Shown here piece by piece: positions 10,839 through 23,628 of a stretch of 64,000 bases of DNA; positions within the stretch are counted from its first letter, which is position 1, and the number at the start of each line of letters is the position of its first letter. Both the position numbers and the translations under genes were made by a program. The notes below the pieces were generated by a model, which was not told the origin of the DNA, did no database searches, and saw nothing but the letters and a program-made list of their open reading frames with translations. Source of the DNA: Marsupella aquatica (taxonomy: Eukaryota; Marchantiophyta); the NCBI GenBank assembly GCA_973895155.1, contig OZ316893.1, forward strand, positions 806,001 to 870,000. The letters run 5' to 3'.

Positions 10839-13800
10839 ATGGCAACGGGTGGAGTGGGCGGGGGAGGAGCTAGTGGTGGTGGTGGCGGACAGGGGGGTTA
10901 CGGAGATACTACGTTCACCAAAGTCTTCGTCGGGGGCCTAGCATGGGAAACTCAGCGCGACACCATGCGTCGGCACTTCGAGCAATTTGGGGACATTCTG
11001 GAGGCCGTCGTCATCACTGACAAGAACACTGGCCGTTCTAAAGGCTATGGCTTTGTGCGCTCCTCCTCCCCTCCCGTCCCCCCCCCCCCCCTTACGCTTA
11101 TGCCGTCTTGTCTCTGCTCCGCATTACACTCTCACTATTTGTGGATGATGATGATGATAATGATGATCTGGATTCACGCTGAAGTACAGAACCGAATTTT
11201 TTGTCAGTTGATGGATGGATGGATGAGCCAGCTGCCTGCTGCTAATGTTTGAACTTCTATTGCAGCACTACCGAGATAGAGACCATGTTGGATGAATGGA
11301 TTATTTCGTGATGGTATCCGGTTCGAACAGATTGCCGTCGCTCTTGGAAAGTCGGGCATTCTTGTGTAGAGATCATGCATACCCATACCCTCCTGCTTTG
11401 GATGTCTATGGTCCTGCAGTTTAGGGATGAATTTCTGATCGCCTGGATGTTAAAGTTACCAACCAGCAGTGAAAGAGCTGTGGACCACATCTCCGAGCTG
11501 GAATATTCATAGACGTTAAGGGAGGCAACTCCCCTTCCCCCAAGCAGAGAGTTGAGCCGGGATCCATATCCTTGATGTCAGGGTCTGGAAGTTGTCTCTA
11601 CCTCAACCCCACCCTCCAAGCCTCTGCCCCTCTGGAGCCTGTGTCCAATGTATTTCTGCACTGCCCCATCGTTTCGCCTGTTGTAAATTCTTAAACTGAC
11701 GTCCTTTCGAACTCTCCTTTCCCATTGTCCCCGAAACCCGTGCGTCCTGTGATCATTCATCCAGCATCCATCCATCCATCCGTCGTACGTAAATGTACCG
11801 TATTCCCCTTGTAAGCACCCCTGGTGCTCTGCAATGGATTCAAACTCAGGATCGCAGTTAATCTCTAGAAAACGTTGGAGGGTTACCCGTTGGATCGATG
11901 TCGTCCTTCCGGATACATTGTTGCCGCACTTCTGATTCTTCAATGCTTAGGGGACATCCTGGGTTTTTATGATGTTTGGTGCCAAGGGAACTCTCGGGAA
12001 TATCAGATCAATTTTAGATAAGCAAGCAAGCACGCACTAGATTCAATGGAACTCATCCGTCCGTGCCTGCCTGGCTGCCTGGCTGCCTGGCTGCCACACG
12101 CCATGAAAAGAGCGAGAGTATAAAGTTGGTGGGATGGAGGATACATACGTACATCATGCCTGGCTGCTGCCTACCTGTTAGATTGAACCAGATTTTAAAA
12201 CGGATGCAGGTGACATTCCGAGATGCAGAAGCAGCCCGTAGAGCTTGCTTGGATGCGACGCCTATCATCGATGGAAGGCGTGCGAACTGCAACTTGGCAT
12301 CGCTCGGCAACAACCGCAATCGGCCTCACAGCCAGCACGGTTGGTTTCCTCCCTCTCTTCATACTCTCTCCGTCTGCTCTGCTGCTTGCTGTACGTTGTA
12401 CTCGTCATGGGTGAGTTCATTCGATTGTCGGAAGCGAAATGATGCGCCAAGGGATCCACTTGGCATCGGTCAGGTCGTCGTAGCTGGAGTATGGCGGATG
12501 ATTGTCTGGATTACTGTGTGAGGGAGTAGAGTTTCGTAACCCACTGAAGGAGTACTCTGAGCTGGGCATGACTTTGTGCTCAAAGTCTAGAGCAGAAGCT
12601 TCCTGAGTCTGCGTGTATTAGATACCATCCATCCCAAAGGTTCGTCAGGTTATTATCGTCCAGGTCAGGACTAGATTCGTCAAAGCAGTAACATTATCAT
12701 GCGCAGAACGTAAGTACGATTACTTCCTTTTTATCGTTATCCATCGGATGTGTTTTGAGTTATCATGTCGACTATCGATCTGTCTATCCAGCAAGCTGGC
12801 TGCACACTGATTGGGAGACAGATCGACGGAGGGATAACTGTCTTGTACGAGGCTGCTGCTGGCCGAATCCTTGCTTCGTAAGAATTCATGGGGAAGCCTT
12901 GGTTTTTGGTCGGCTACATGAGTGGTTGGTCGGTCCTTATGTTCGTCCATGTGGGAAACGTAGATTGATTCGTCGATACCGTACTATAGTTCTAGAAAAG
13001 GTGAGCGAAGTCCGTCGGATTATGCATTCATTCGTAGACAGCGTACACAATGGACTTAGGTCTGATGTATTTTTAGCTGCTGGTACAGCCACCAGCCGAT
13101 CGATGGATGCCCACTTGCCTTGGGAGACAGCTATAAAAAATTACTCGCTCTATCAAGCTTGGTGCAGATGAGTGGTACATTTACTACTGCCTGCATTAAG
13201 GAAGGAGGGAAGCAAAGAATATTTGCCATGGATGGTAAAGTCACTAGTTGACCAAATCAAATGCTGGGTGGGCCGCGAGAAATGGAGTGGGAGAAGGCAT
13301 TGCTGTGGACTGATGAGGATGAACTTTTCTTTTTCCAATTATCTAATGCGCTCAGGCAACTTTGGTCGGCCAATGGCTCTCAATCCTGCAGGCCCTCAGG
13401 CGGGAGGGCCTGGGTACACCGGCGCTCCGAGCTTTCCTCAAACGTCACCCCCGTTCGCGGCTTATCCGCAGCAAGGATTCACGACGTACCCTCAATATGC
13501 TGGGTGAGTAACAGTCTGTGCCCCGACTTGCAATTCATGCGGATAGATCGGATGCTCTCCAGCTGTTTACGTTTGTTCGATATTTTTCCTCTGTTAAGCA
13601 TGTTCTGATGCGTTGTCGAGAGCCCGCCCCTCCTTTTGTCGGCATGAGAACTTCCAGAGGTAAATCGCCGAATTGGCGAATGGTGGGGGCGTACACAAAG
13701 CTTGTCATTCTGTCTGTCATGCTGGACGATTTCTTACAAATGGAATTGTGTTTTGTTACAGGTATCCGCAGTATCCACCGGACTATACGGGATTCTCTCA

Positions 13801-14655
13801 GGTAACTTGATTGATGCTTGTTCACCTGATGTCTTCGGATGCTTATCAAGATGGATGTGTTTGAATGAGCTATGTGTGCGTTACGCGATTTGTTGTCGGA
13901 TTGCTCCCAGTAATTCATTCGGTTTCCAGCAGATCTAACATCAATTCAGTTTTGTCGATGCTAGCTATTGTAAGATTCAATTTTTAGTGATTGTACTGAG
14001 TGGCTGGTAGCATAATAGGTGCCCTCGCCCGCTCTTACCTGTCATTTAATTTATTGCCGCAGAATATATATAGCCCCTACGGCGGTCCACAGTTTCCAGC
14101 TCAAGTGTATGGGCCAGGATCGATAGGAAATCCAGCAGCTACAGGACTATATCCGTACTCGGGATTCACTCAACCGCTTCAAGGAGGACCTGGCTACGCG
14201 GCTCCTCAAGCTTACACAGGTGTGCAGGGTGTCCAGGGGCCTTTGATGCAATATGGAAGTCCAGCTGGTGTGACACCCACCATAACTAGCATTGGCCAAC
14301 AGTACCCTGGGGCTATTTCCCTACCCACTGCCTCGCCTCCTGCTGGTCAGTTTCAATTCGAATGCCAAGTTTGAGCTGTCTGTTGCAGTACGCAATGTCG
14401 TTGTTTGGTGTCTCAGTAAGCATGTAGAGGTAAGGGGCAATAAGTCCGGAGCTCCAGTCTGGTCTGGTTAGTTATAGGAGCTGGATTAAAGCAATCTGGG
14501 AATGGCAATTGTGATGATCGATGGCAGGAGTAGCGCCATCAATAGCAACAGCAGGAGTCGGAGGAGGTACCGGCCCTTCTGCACAATTCGGAGTTGCCAC
14601 ACCAGCTCAGCAACAATTCTCAGCGGGGGGCGTTCCAGAGCAGTCGTCAGGATGA
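10839..14655 (+). CDS. ARP1-like glycine-rich RRM RNA-binding protein, six exons
   Basis: The exons join in phase: 10839-11054, 12210-12339, 13356-13503, 13762-13801, 14063-14345 and 14528-14655, giving 314 residues and a TGA stop. All introns are GT-AG. After a Gly-rich start (residues 4-22) comes one RRM with RNP2 (KVFVGGLA, about residue 28) and RNP1 (KGYGFVTF, about residue 68); RNP1 is split by intron 1. The rest is rich in Pro, Tyr, Gly and Gln ([21 protein letters not shown]) and probably disordered. In plants this architecture belongs to the ARP1/RBP24-like single-RRM proteins, which bind mRNA; that is family knowledge. The start is the ATG in gtgaaATGGC that opens directly into the RRM frame. 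The gene looks intact and is the best-supported host gene here. Confidence 0.88.
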
Positions 14656-15600
14656 TGACCAAGGTCAGCTACCTGCGATACCTTCTGGCATGCCTGCCCA
14701 TAAACAGACAAGTGTGTTCTAATCGAAGCGAGCAGGGGAACGTGGGCGGTGTTGGAGAAATGTCACGGCAGGTTGTCGTTTGGAAGAAACAGGACGGTGG
14801 ATAAATACCTCCAACCTTGGAGAGGGGGGGTGTATGATTGGCCACACGTACATCCATCGGTTGAGGTGTAGTAAATTTTGGTCTCATTTGTCACATTAAG
14901 AGGGGAGGGTGGAGGGGGATCTCATTCTTTTTCCAGTCACGGTCTGTACCGAACCCATCAATAACATGCCTCTGGTGTCTTGGAAGAGAAGTGATGTTGG
15001 CTGCCATTCACAGGACCGGTTCGCAGCCCTTGTCTGCCCATCTTTTTCGCTGGGACGACCATAACTGCATTCTAGTTCATTCACTGAATTCAGTGGAACC
15101 GGAAGATGCACGTTCGGTCCAATGGCTCTTGAGCAATTGTAGTTGCATCGCTCTCTTCGCAATCTTTCCGCGAGCTACCATTTGACGTCGACTTGATTAC
15201 ATAGTTAACTCTAGAAAATTTACATATATAATTAAGTCTGGCTGGATTATTTGGATCCTAGTTACAGATGGTCTCGTTCACGAGCAGAATTTGGACAAGG
15301 GCTGGTAAAACTATTTCTTGACATCGGATTGGGGCCCTTCAGTAGTCATGAAAATTGATGAAAATTGGTTTAGTCGTCTAGATCTGGAAAGGGAATTATG
15401 TCTTCTCTTCTTTTGTTTTACATTTTTGCTACTTGGAGCAAGAGACGCAGAGGTAGAAATGTGAGGTGGTAACTTAACGTAGATGCAAGTGGGGTTGGAG
15501 GGGAGGGGGGGGGTGGGGGTGAGGGGGAGAGGGGTGAGGGGCCATTCATTACTGAGCTGAACTAAGAGCTTAGAGGAGGCAGATGTGCAGTGTAGGACAT
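14656..15600 (+). other. 3' flank of the RRM gene with a G-rich tract
   Basis: No coding frame is supported. It probably includes the 3' UTR. A strongly G-rich tract at 15491-15541, with many runs of three or more G, could form a G-quadruplex on the plus strand. Confidence 0.4.
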
Positions 15601-18600
15601 TATAATGGAGAAAGCAATTCTGTTCTGTTCCGTCGTCCAGTTTATTCAGGAACATCAATTGAGCCAAAGAGTTGGCTCTCTAGTAGGCTGTCCAATTTCC
15701 AACACGGTGGATCTTGGCCGAGATCCACATCAATGTCATTATCACAACAACCATTGCCATAAAGCAACACGCATTCGTGTACACCTGAACAAAGTACGTG
15801 GAAACTCGAGTCTGTTTTTGCAATTGAGGTTGTCAGCATCCGATGTGGAGCTATGCATGAGGTCGAGCACGCCATGTTTCTGTCGAAATCATGTGAGAAT
15901 CCTGCCTTCTGCAGGATAGGCTGTTATTGCTCTCTGCAGCCATGCCTTTTCTTTTGGAACAGTTGGGTCCCCCCTCAAAGCTTTAGCCATCCATGCGAGT
16001 CAAACGAGTTCATGCTGAGTTGTACCTTGTATGCCCTAGTTTACCAGTACTTGAACTCTGTTGTACAAAAGATCCTCCGCTCGCATCTCATGACTTGGCG
16101 AGCGCAGGTCATTATCAGTAACAGTCATGTCTAAAACGCTCAGATACATCTCCGAGGACGCAGATTTGCATTTCTTGGCAGGCGTGCAGCTGCAGATCGT
16201 AAGAGGAGGCACTCCAAGAAGCTGCTGCCGCTTGTATGCCTCCATGGTAATAGTGATAATCAATCACTCGGCAGGTCGAGTGTGAAACACGTCATGTGGA
16301 GAGAGTTTTGCGCACGAATTGGGGCTTTCCGGCTGTGTAAGGTCGATCATGACATATCTCCACGAATTGGCCGTGACATCCTCTTTGTACGTTGTAGTGT
16401 TGTTAAGTTTACGTCTACGACCCTATGGACAGGGGCTCCAGCTCTTAGGTCCGTCTTCTAATAACAGGGCTCAAAAGAAGTGAACGCCTGGTGATTATCA
16501 TGATGATTCGATTTATTAGGTTGTCAGTAAGACAAACCTTTCCTTCTTGGTTTTCGTTGTCCGTGTCCCGACTCGTTTCGTTTCTGAAAGTGCAACGGCT
16601 GCTGTGTACTAACCCTTGAATTCTGAAGTAGATGATGCAACGCTTTCTCTAGATGTTCTTCGACGGCTTTTCATGTACCTCTTGAAACTCCCCAATTGCC
16701 GTGGATAGTACGGAGCAGCTATGCCAATCACTAAATACAGAATGCTTACATCGGCACCAACTGAAAGTCCTATTCAATCGCAAAAAGTGAGAATCCGAGC
16801 TGGTTGTCTAGTGCCCTTGAGCTTTTTAGGTGAATAAGAAATATATATATATCTCCGCATTTGACGGATGGCAGGCAGTTTGGTATTGAACGTGATGCCT
16901 CCCTGTCTTGCCAAAAAAAGGCTCGAGGATAGCGTACTTCAAAGTAGGTGGTGAGGGCTCTCATTACAGTAGTGACAGACAAGTGGAATTTTTTATCAAC
17001 TACTTTTTGAAGAGTTGCTCACTTCTCACAGAGCTCGTTCTCTGGTACCACTACAGACGGATTTGACATGTGAACGCAATCAGTCATGGCTTTCTGAAAG
17101 GGCTAGATTTTCTGCCCACCTCTGGCCAGGCAGCCAGCCAGCACCGTGTCTGGCGTGCAATTCTGCTGCTGCAACCTTCTGGAAATGTAGATGATGACTT
17201 CTGGACCTGTTGTACTCCGAGACATTTTACACTGCCCATGTTCAATTTGTATGCGAATGGCTACAGGCAGCAGCTTGATACTTATTGTGGCTTTGCAAGA
17301 CATTGGGGGCTTAACTGAATTTACAGATCCAAGAGTGACATCCTCCACCAGAGCGTGGTGAAAGACGTCGATTGTTAAAGGAAATTAGATTTGACCACGG
17401 TAACCTCAAATCCTAATCTGTGTCGTTGTCCCTGGCACTATCCCTATTGTCCTCATGATCCACTTGCTTGTCGCTGTGGACCCGGAATGTGCATGGACAT
17501 GGTGGGCCAGCGGGGGGTTGGAAAAAGGCAAATGTGCTTGCCAGTTGTAAGAAGGAATGGAGACGCAAGGCTACAAATTATTGAAAGAGGTCAAAGGGAG
17601 AACATGAGAGGCTGATGATAGGGGCAAGCAAGCGAGAATAAGAGAACATTTATTCCAGGTAATTCTAGACGAAGGAACAGCACTCCTCACCCAGACCTCC
17701 TGACCTCGAGAATCGGTCGTTGAATCCGAAGGGGAAAAAGGACCGATGAATAGTCTAAAATGACAATAGCCTCTGTCATCGTGAGTTGTGCGCTCATCCT
17801 TATAAGGACGCTGCACGCTAAACCGTGTGAGAGTGCGAAGCTTTCTACAATCATGGAGGCCGATGTTAGCGGAAAACAAATGTCAATGAAGAGAGAATCG
17901 GATGTCCAGCCACTGACTATTCAGCAGTCTCAAATCATCGCATAACCATAAAAGAGCATCTCCGCACAACACACGACTGTACAGTACAGAGAAATTGTAC
18001 GTAGACTTTTCCGGTATTCAAGGGGATCTAAGAAAAGATGATCCGGTCAAAGCGCATTCATGAGAATGATCATAGTTATCTGAATTCTAAAAAAGGTCCG
18101 TCAGGCTTATCTGCAATCCACTCTCCACGAGATCTGCCCCACTAGTGAGCGAGCTTGCAGGAGCATAACCCACTTCGGGGGTGATGAACCTGGTTTGTTG
18201 AGGTGGGTCGCTGGCATGGGAAGCGCAACACATGTCACGTTGGAAAGGGATCACGGGAGTCGATTGTGCGTGGGGCGGTCAACTGTATAAGTTGCTGCCT
18301 CTGCAACGGGGAACGGGATGCCATCATCACCCCATCCATTCTTATCTCCTCTGCTGCTGCTGTGCGATCTTGTGCTTTTTATTCTTTGGCAGGGAGCATG
18401 CTACCTCTGTGCAGCTCTGCCCACTGTACACTGATGCGAGCGAAAACTTACTCGTGTTAAGAGGGCATCAGAGGCACGGCATAAATTGGACGAGTACCCT
18501 TTCTATTCAAACACATATTCCGGGAACAGTCCTTCCAAAATTCCCTTTCAGAAAGTTAAGCCTACCATAATCATAAAAAATGGAAAAAAACTTATTTGAC

Positions 18601-19650
18601 AAAATTTCACTAGAGTAGTCTTTTAAAAGATATTAGTAATTTATTTCAGTATTATAACTTACCGGTAAGAAGTAAATATGTAATATTAGTTCAAAGAAGT
18701 CAATAGAGAGTCAAAACTCTCCACTGTCTGGTAAAAAGTAAATATGAAAACTCAAAGTAGTCATTAGAGAGTCAAAACTCTCCCACTAAAAAAAAGTAGA
18801 TCTAATGCTCTAAGTCATAGATAAATCTATTCAGCTGGAAGAGGGAGGGTGTAACACTTTATTAGTTGCAAGATAAACAAAAACAAGCCAAACCTGTTTA
18901 AAGTGAACTAGCCTGATTACCTGTTCTTTGAACCTAAATGGAGATGAAGACCAAGAAAAAAACTTACAAAACAAGGATGCTGTTGTTCATCTTTGCCTCC
19001 ATCCTCGTTTTTTTCCATCCTCACTTCCATTTTGTCTTTAATAACTCTTATTTTTGTCTTTATTTAGTATCAATGTCAGTTTTGTTAAATAGTCTTTGCT
19101 CCCATCTTCTTCTTTTTGTACATTTTCACTCTTCAGTTTTGCACTATTGAGAGTCAATGTTTACAGGTTTCACTCTAAACAATAGCCCTTGAAAGTAGCT
19201 TTACATTAGGCTTTATTAATAAAATAGTTCAAGAGTGAACTATTTACTAAATTTAGTGTACCTTTTCTTACCAAACCCCCACTTCATCCGAATGTGCTGG
19301 CCTGCTGCCCTATTCTAACCAAAATTACGTGCGTTCTGCGTCTTTGAGTCTTCTACTCAAGTACTCATCCTCTCGTTAGATACACTTATTAGCAGACCTG
19401 ACTGCTTGACTTCATATTTGGCCGTTGGTAGCCCCAAACAAAATGATTTTCTATCCATTTTGATAAATTCTCGTATTTGCAGTTTGCCCACGTGAAAATA
19501 TTCCTTTGTTTTACCTATTCACTGACAACAATTTTACCTTGGGACAAGAGTCTATTGGTCAATTCATTCCCTGACCAGCATGTTTTCTTCCATCACGCCA
19601 GTTTACTCACCTAGTCACAGACCCCATTCACCAAAATCTGACAGCTATCC
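15601..19650. other. Non-coding stretch, no gene seen
   Basis: Only short frames without domain features occur on either strand. Near 18.67-18.79 kb a segment containing agagagtcaaaactctcc is duplicated in tandem (about 70-bp period). Near 19220-19250 a small palindrome (aatagttca...tgaactatt) occurs. The 18.5-19.3 kb part is AT-rich. Nothing else can be assigned. Confidence 0.4.
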
Positions 19651-19772
19651 TGACAGGGAGATCTAACGGTCACATATTAATCTAGACCATAACTTTCCTT
19701 CCCATTTTGTGACATTCGCCACCTTAGCTTCTAGCGAGAAAAGGAAAATGGTTAAAACTTACCCTGGCTCTG
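19650..19772. repeat. Third copy of the 8.6-kb dispersed repeat
   Basis: The boxes gagatctaacggtca, attaatctaga, gtgacattcgcc and a closing 'aaaacttaccctg' parallel the copies at 8562-8826, which end with 'aaaacattaccctg'. Similarity stops after the closing box in both places, which suggests a true repeat end. Confidence 0.45.
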
Positions 19773-20931
19773 ACTGACGACAGGACTCTAAGGGACAAAG
19801 CCGAGCATCGGAAATCACGGACATGTAACCTGAAACTGGCCAGTAGATCCCCACGCACGCGATCGAATTGGACGGTCTGCGTGAGCCGGCGGGATTCTGC
19901 AGCAGTTGATTCCTGCAGGCCAAATGGAAACCCTCCCGACGATATGATTAATGATGGAGGAAGAGAATCTAAGGCCCGCCATCTGCCCGTAGCAGTGAAG
20001 GCTCCATTAGCGCCGTTGATCTGGGCTTCACGGGTGCATTCTTGGATAAAGGGTGGCATACATTACCGCGGTACGGAGGTCGTCGTAACTGAGTAACTGA
20101 CCGTAGTTAGATCATTCTCCTCGCCACAGTGTCCAGTACGTTGGAGCACGAAAACCAATGTCAGCGTACACCTAATCTCATTAGTTCTGGAGGAGTGTTT
20201 TAAATTATCTTTCCAAAAATTCAACTATAATATTATATTATTAAAATCAAGGAGAATTGGTGATGGGGAGTGGACTGACCACACCCGTGACATAATCCAC
20301 GGAACTCATTCATCACATACGCATTGATTCATATATATCACAGTGCCCCAAGGGCAAAAAACGCTGAACCTGGAGATAAGAACCCAAAGGTAAAGTAACC
20401 AATGAAGGGGAGGAAAAGAGGAGAAAGGGCAATAAATCTACTGCAATAAATCTACTTGGTACTTTGTTTGCTTGGTAAATAAATCTCGGGTGGATTGAGA
20501 GATTTGCTCTAATGCAGGATGGATTTCCAGAACTTGGATGGACTGGGGTAGAACTTCTAAAGAGACTCCAACAGCATCTTTTACAGTTTGACTGAGATCT
20601 AACCTATAAATTGGCTCTTGTGTGTTTATAACTAATTTTAATTAGTATCATCTGATAGTAGATCTCCATGCCAAAACTACTTAGGTGTCTTCAGAGAACT
20701 AGGGTACTTCCCAACAATGGTAATTTGTTGCTCACTCCCAAACTACTTAGAGAGTTCTTCACAAAAGTGACCCATTGGTTAACAGTGTGAACCATTTATT
20801 CTTAGGTTGATAGAGTTACAATATAGCTGCAATTAGTCTAAATTAGTCTAACCGTAGATAGTTGCTTGGTAAGGTTGGATGATTGTGCCACCTACAATAT
20901 TTGTTACCAAGACTTAGTTGGTCAATGGGTC

Positions 20932-21140
20932 TAAGGCTCATTGTTATGGAACCAGTTGAGTGATAAAGAGAGCTTAGTCTGTGGAGATTAGGTACGGCCG
21001 AGAAGCTTAGACTGTATAACTCTCTTGTGTGTTCTCCTGGATGTAGTGTGTGGAGAGGTGGTCAAACCACATATCTCATGTGCTGGCTACTTGTTTGTTT
21101 GTGGGATGTGCATGTTATCTTAGGAGTAACAATTGTTTGC
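20932..21140 (+). mobile_element. Degenerate copia-type LTR remnant
   Basis: The order ggctcattgttatgga, agagagcttag, ctcttgtgtgttctcctgg and accacatatctc matches the LTR of the copia element at 36.3 kb (read on its coding strand) and the remnant at 60.0 kb. It has many changes and no visible ends or target duplication, so it is an old solo-LTR relic. Confidence 0.5.
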
Positions 21141-22074
21141 TCACATGCAGTTGATTCTGGAAAACTACACGAGATGTCCTTAAAAAAAGTGAAGTGTCCT
21201 TCCAAAAGCAGTCAGTTTATTTTTCTCTCAATGTAACTTGACTAATGGCTTAGTTTAATTACTCAGTCCATGGGATGGGCACAACAAACCCCTTTGTCGA
21301 TGTGCGCTTTATTATTTGTTTGATTAAGATTGCTCTTTTGCTTTAATTTTCTTGGCACAAAAGAATGACAAAAAGTTACCATGCATCGAATGAAACTAAT
21401 GCATGCGAGAAAAAAATTCACTATTTAACATTTAGGGATAGAATTTGAAATTATACCCTACATTCCTCCTGGCAAAAATTATCCTTGAGTGGAGCAAAAT
21501 GAAATTGCAAAAAATCAGCAAACACAATCCTATTACAGAGTCTCAAAGCTTCAAAACTCACACTCTTTATTTTATTTACTTATTTTTACACTCTTTAATT
21601 AGTGAGTTAGATATTACAGATACAATACTCATGCTCTTCTAAATGAGTGTCCCTTACTTTTTGTTCCTAACATACATCCATAAGACATGACCATAAAGAA
21701 TTTCAACTGGTGGGCACAAAAAATCTAAAATCCGAGAATAGCACCTGCCAGATTCTTTGCCATATTGTTCCAGTAGTGAGACATCAAGTAATACACCTAA
21801 ACTCGACTGTTATCTGAGCCACACACAGCGTGGCCGTCATGAGGGCCTTCCGGTAATTGCACATAAAAATCAACGGTCAGATATGTATGTATTTAGAATA
21901 ACACTCAATGATTCCAACAAAATATTTGGGTTTATCATCGTAGGCAGTGACATAGTCCAGAGTATGTGAGGGTGTCTCAAACCTTTACATCCGGAAAAAA
22001 ATCACTGGCTCGGAAGTACCATTCCGATCTGGGGTCACAAGTGCGCAGACATTCAAGCATTTTTCGTGTGTGCC
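21141..22074. other. AT-rich non-coding stretch
   Basis: No supported coding frame, RNA gene or structured repeat is visible here. Confidence 0.4.
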
Positions 22075-22198
22075 ACTTTAGATGTTTGTCACCACATTTT
22101 GAGATGCAATTACCGGGATGCATCGTGAACACAACAGGAGGCAAAACAGAGATGTTTGTCACCACATTTTGATATGCAATTACCTGCATGCATCACGA
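22075..22198. repeat. Tandem pair of a dispersed repeat, period about 71 bp
   Basis: The segment gatgtttgtcaccacatttt followed by 'ga(g/t)atgcaattac' and 'gatgcatc/catgcatc' occurs twice. The core (cattttga..tgcaatta...ggatgc) recurs in the 63-kb tandem array, so both belong to one dispersed family. Confidence 0.6.
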
Positions 22199-22731
22199 AG
22201 GACAGGTCAAGTTTACTGTAATTCCCGTGGGAAGGGGAAGCCACGACCAGGCGACCTCTGCTAGCCCACAAGCAGAAATAGATTATTCTGGAAACCATTC
22301 CTCGGGAGTTTCAACATGATAATCAGAGACTATGCTCAACATGATAATCAGAGACGATGCACAGTGATGATGGTCGCCAGCTCATTCTCGTCTCAGGACA
22401 TGCGCTGGTGTGGTCGTCAGCTATCCACCTGCATGACCTCCCCACGAGCCCGCTATGAATGGAGGAAATTCTTGAGTTCATGCACTTGTCCGGCCTCCTT
22501 TGAAATGAGCTACCTCTGATATTTTTTGTCTGTGCAACGATCATGTAAAGTCACACCAACAAGTTCACGTTGAGCTTGTCCATTGCTTATATTGAACTCT
22601 GCGAATTCCACGACCTGTTAAGTTGCGAGCCAGCGATGTACCCTGCATGCGATCAGATGCGTAGGGAATGATTTCTGCTGCAGGACTTCCCTAAGCTGCA
22701 TTGAACTTGCTCTGGTATGCATGCGTCTCTC

Positions 22732-23076
22732 CTATCCTCTTCTCGTCCTTCTATCTGCCGGAGTGTACTTGTTGAGGCCTCTCCCTTCCTTGTATGGTAG
22801 TTTATGTGAATGGTAGAGATTGTCCCTGACGTAGATTAGCACAAAGATGTAACGGTCTCCCTCGGACTGTTTGCTTCGATCATTCATTCTGCCAGGCTCG
22901 AATGTATAGGGAGTCCCTCCGTACCAGTGGGACGTTGGTCTAAACTGGGATCGCTTTGAATTGACAGTCACCAACACACCATGCACGTGACATTTGAACC
23001 CATCAGTGCACAGCACCGAAGGGGCTCGACTCTCTTGCCAGAACTCCAAAGCGAATGACTGAAATGCAAAGCTCTC
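22732..23076 (-). CDS. Unrecognised coding-like exon
   Basis: A minus-strand frame of about 114 codons follows a plausible acceptor (gcatttcag) and runs without a stop to 22732. The composition is protein-like (FWQESRAPSVLC, GGTPYTFEPG, RYIFVLIYVRD) with charged and aromatic residues evenly spread, and differs from the chance frames around it. I do not recognise the family and see no partner exon within 1 kb on either side. It may be an isolated exon of a host gene with large introns, or a relic. Confidence 0.3.
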   Translation of the reverse strand, partial: ESFAFQSFALEFWQESRAPSVLCTDGFKCHVHGVLVTVNSKRSQFRPTSHWYGGTPYTFEPGRMNDRSKQSEGDRYIFVLIYVRDNLYHSHKLPYKEGRGLNKYTPADRRTRRG

Positions 23077-23628
23077 GCTGGCCTAATCTCTCACACACAG
23101 ATGTGGAGAGAATGAACAGTGAATGCACAGATTAGCCACGCCTGAATTTGGTAACAATATATGCTCTGCGAAATTCGAGTGATATACTGTGGGTAATATG
23201 GTCTCTGTCATGGTTCCCTGACCAAACCCATGGACTAAACCCAATAGACTAAACTAGACCAAATACTCTTGGTGATATGGTCTCTCATTATATTTCCCTA
23301 ACCTTGCTAGCGTCTGAACCCATTTCAGTATATATTGCCCAGGTGCATTCCAGAACAATTTGGCCTTCCTTGACTTGAAGTAGGAGGTGAATTGGACAAA
23401 ATTATCAGCAACCTGAGAGGGAAAATAAAGTGCACAGCATCTTCAGGGTTCACAACTTTAGATTCAATTTGTCAAGAAAGACACACCCAAGTTTAGATAG
23501 AAAAGACTTCAATTAAACTAAAATTGCAGAAACTTACAGTGACCATGGCAAATTGCGTTGAGTTGTGCAACTTTCTATGGTAATTAGATATCTCATTTGG
23601 CTCTCTCAGTAGGTTAGCTTAGTTTAGT

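Noticed and set aside
12053-12521. Plus- and minus-strand frames around 12.1-12.5 kb as separate genes
   Set aside because: They are shadows of exon 2 of the RRM gene and its introns.
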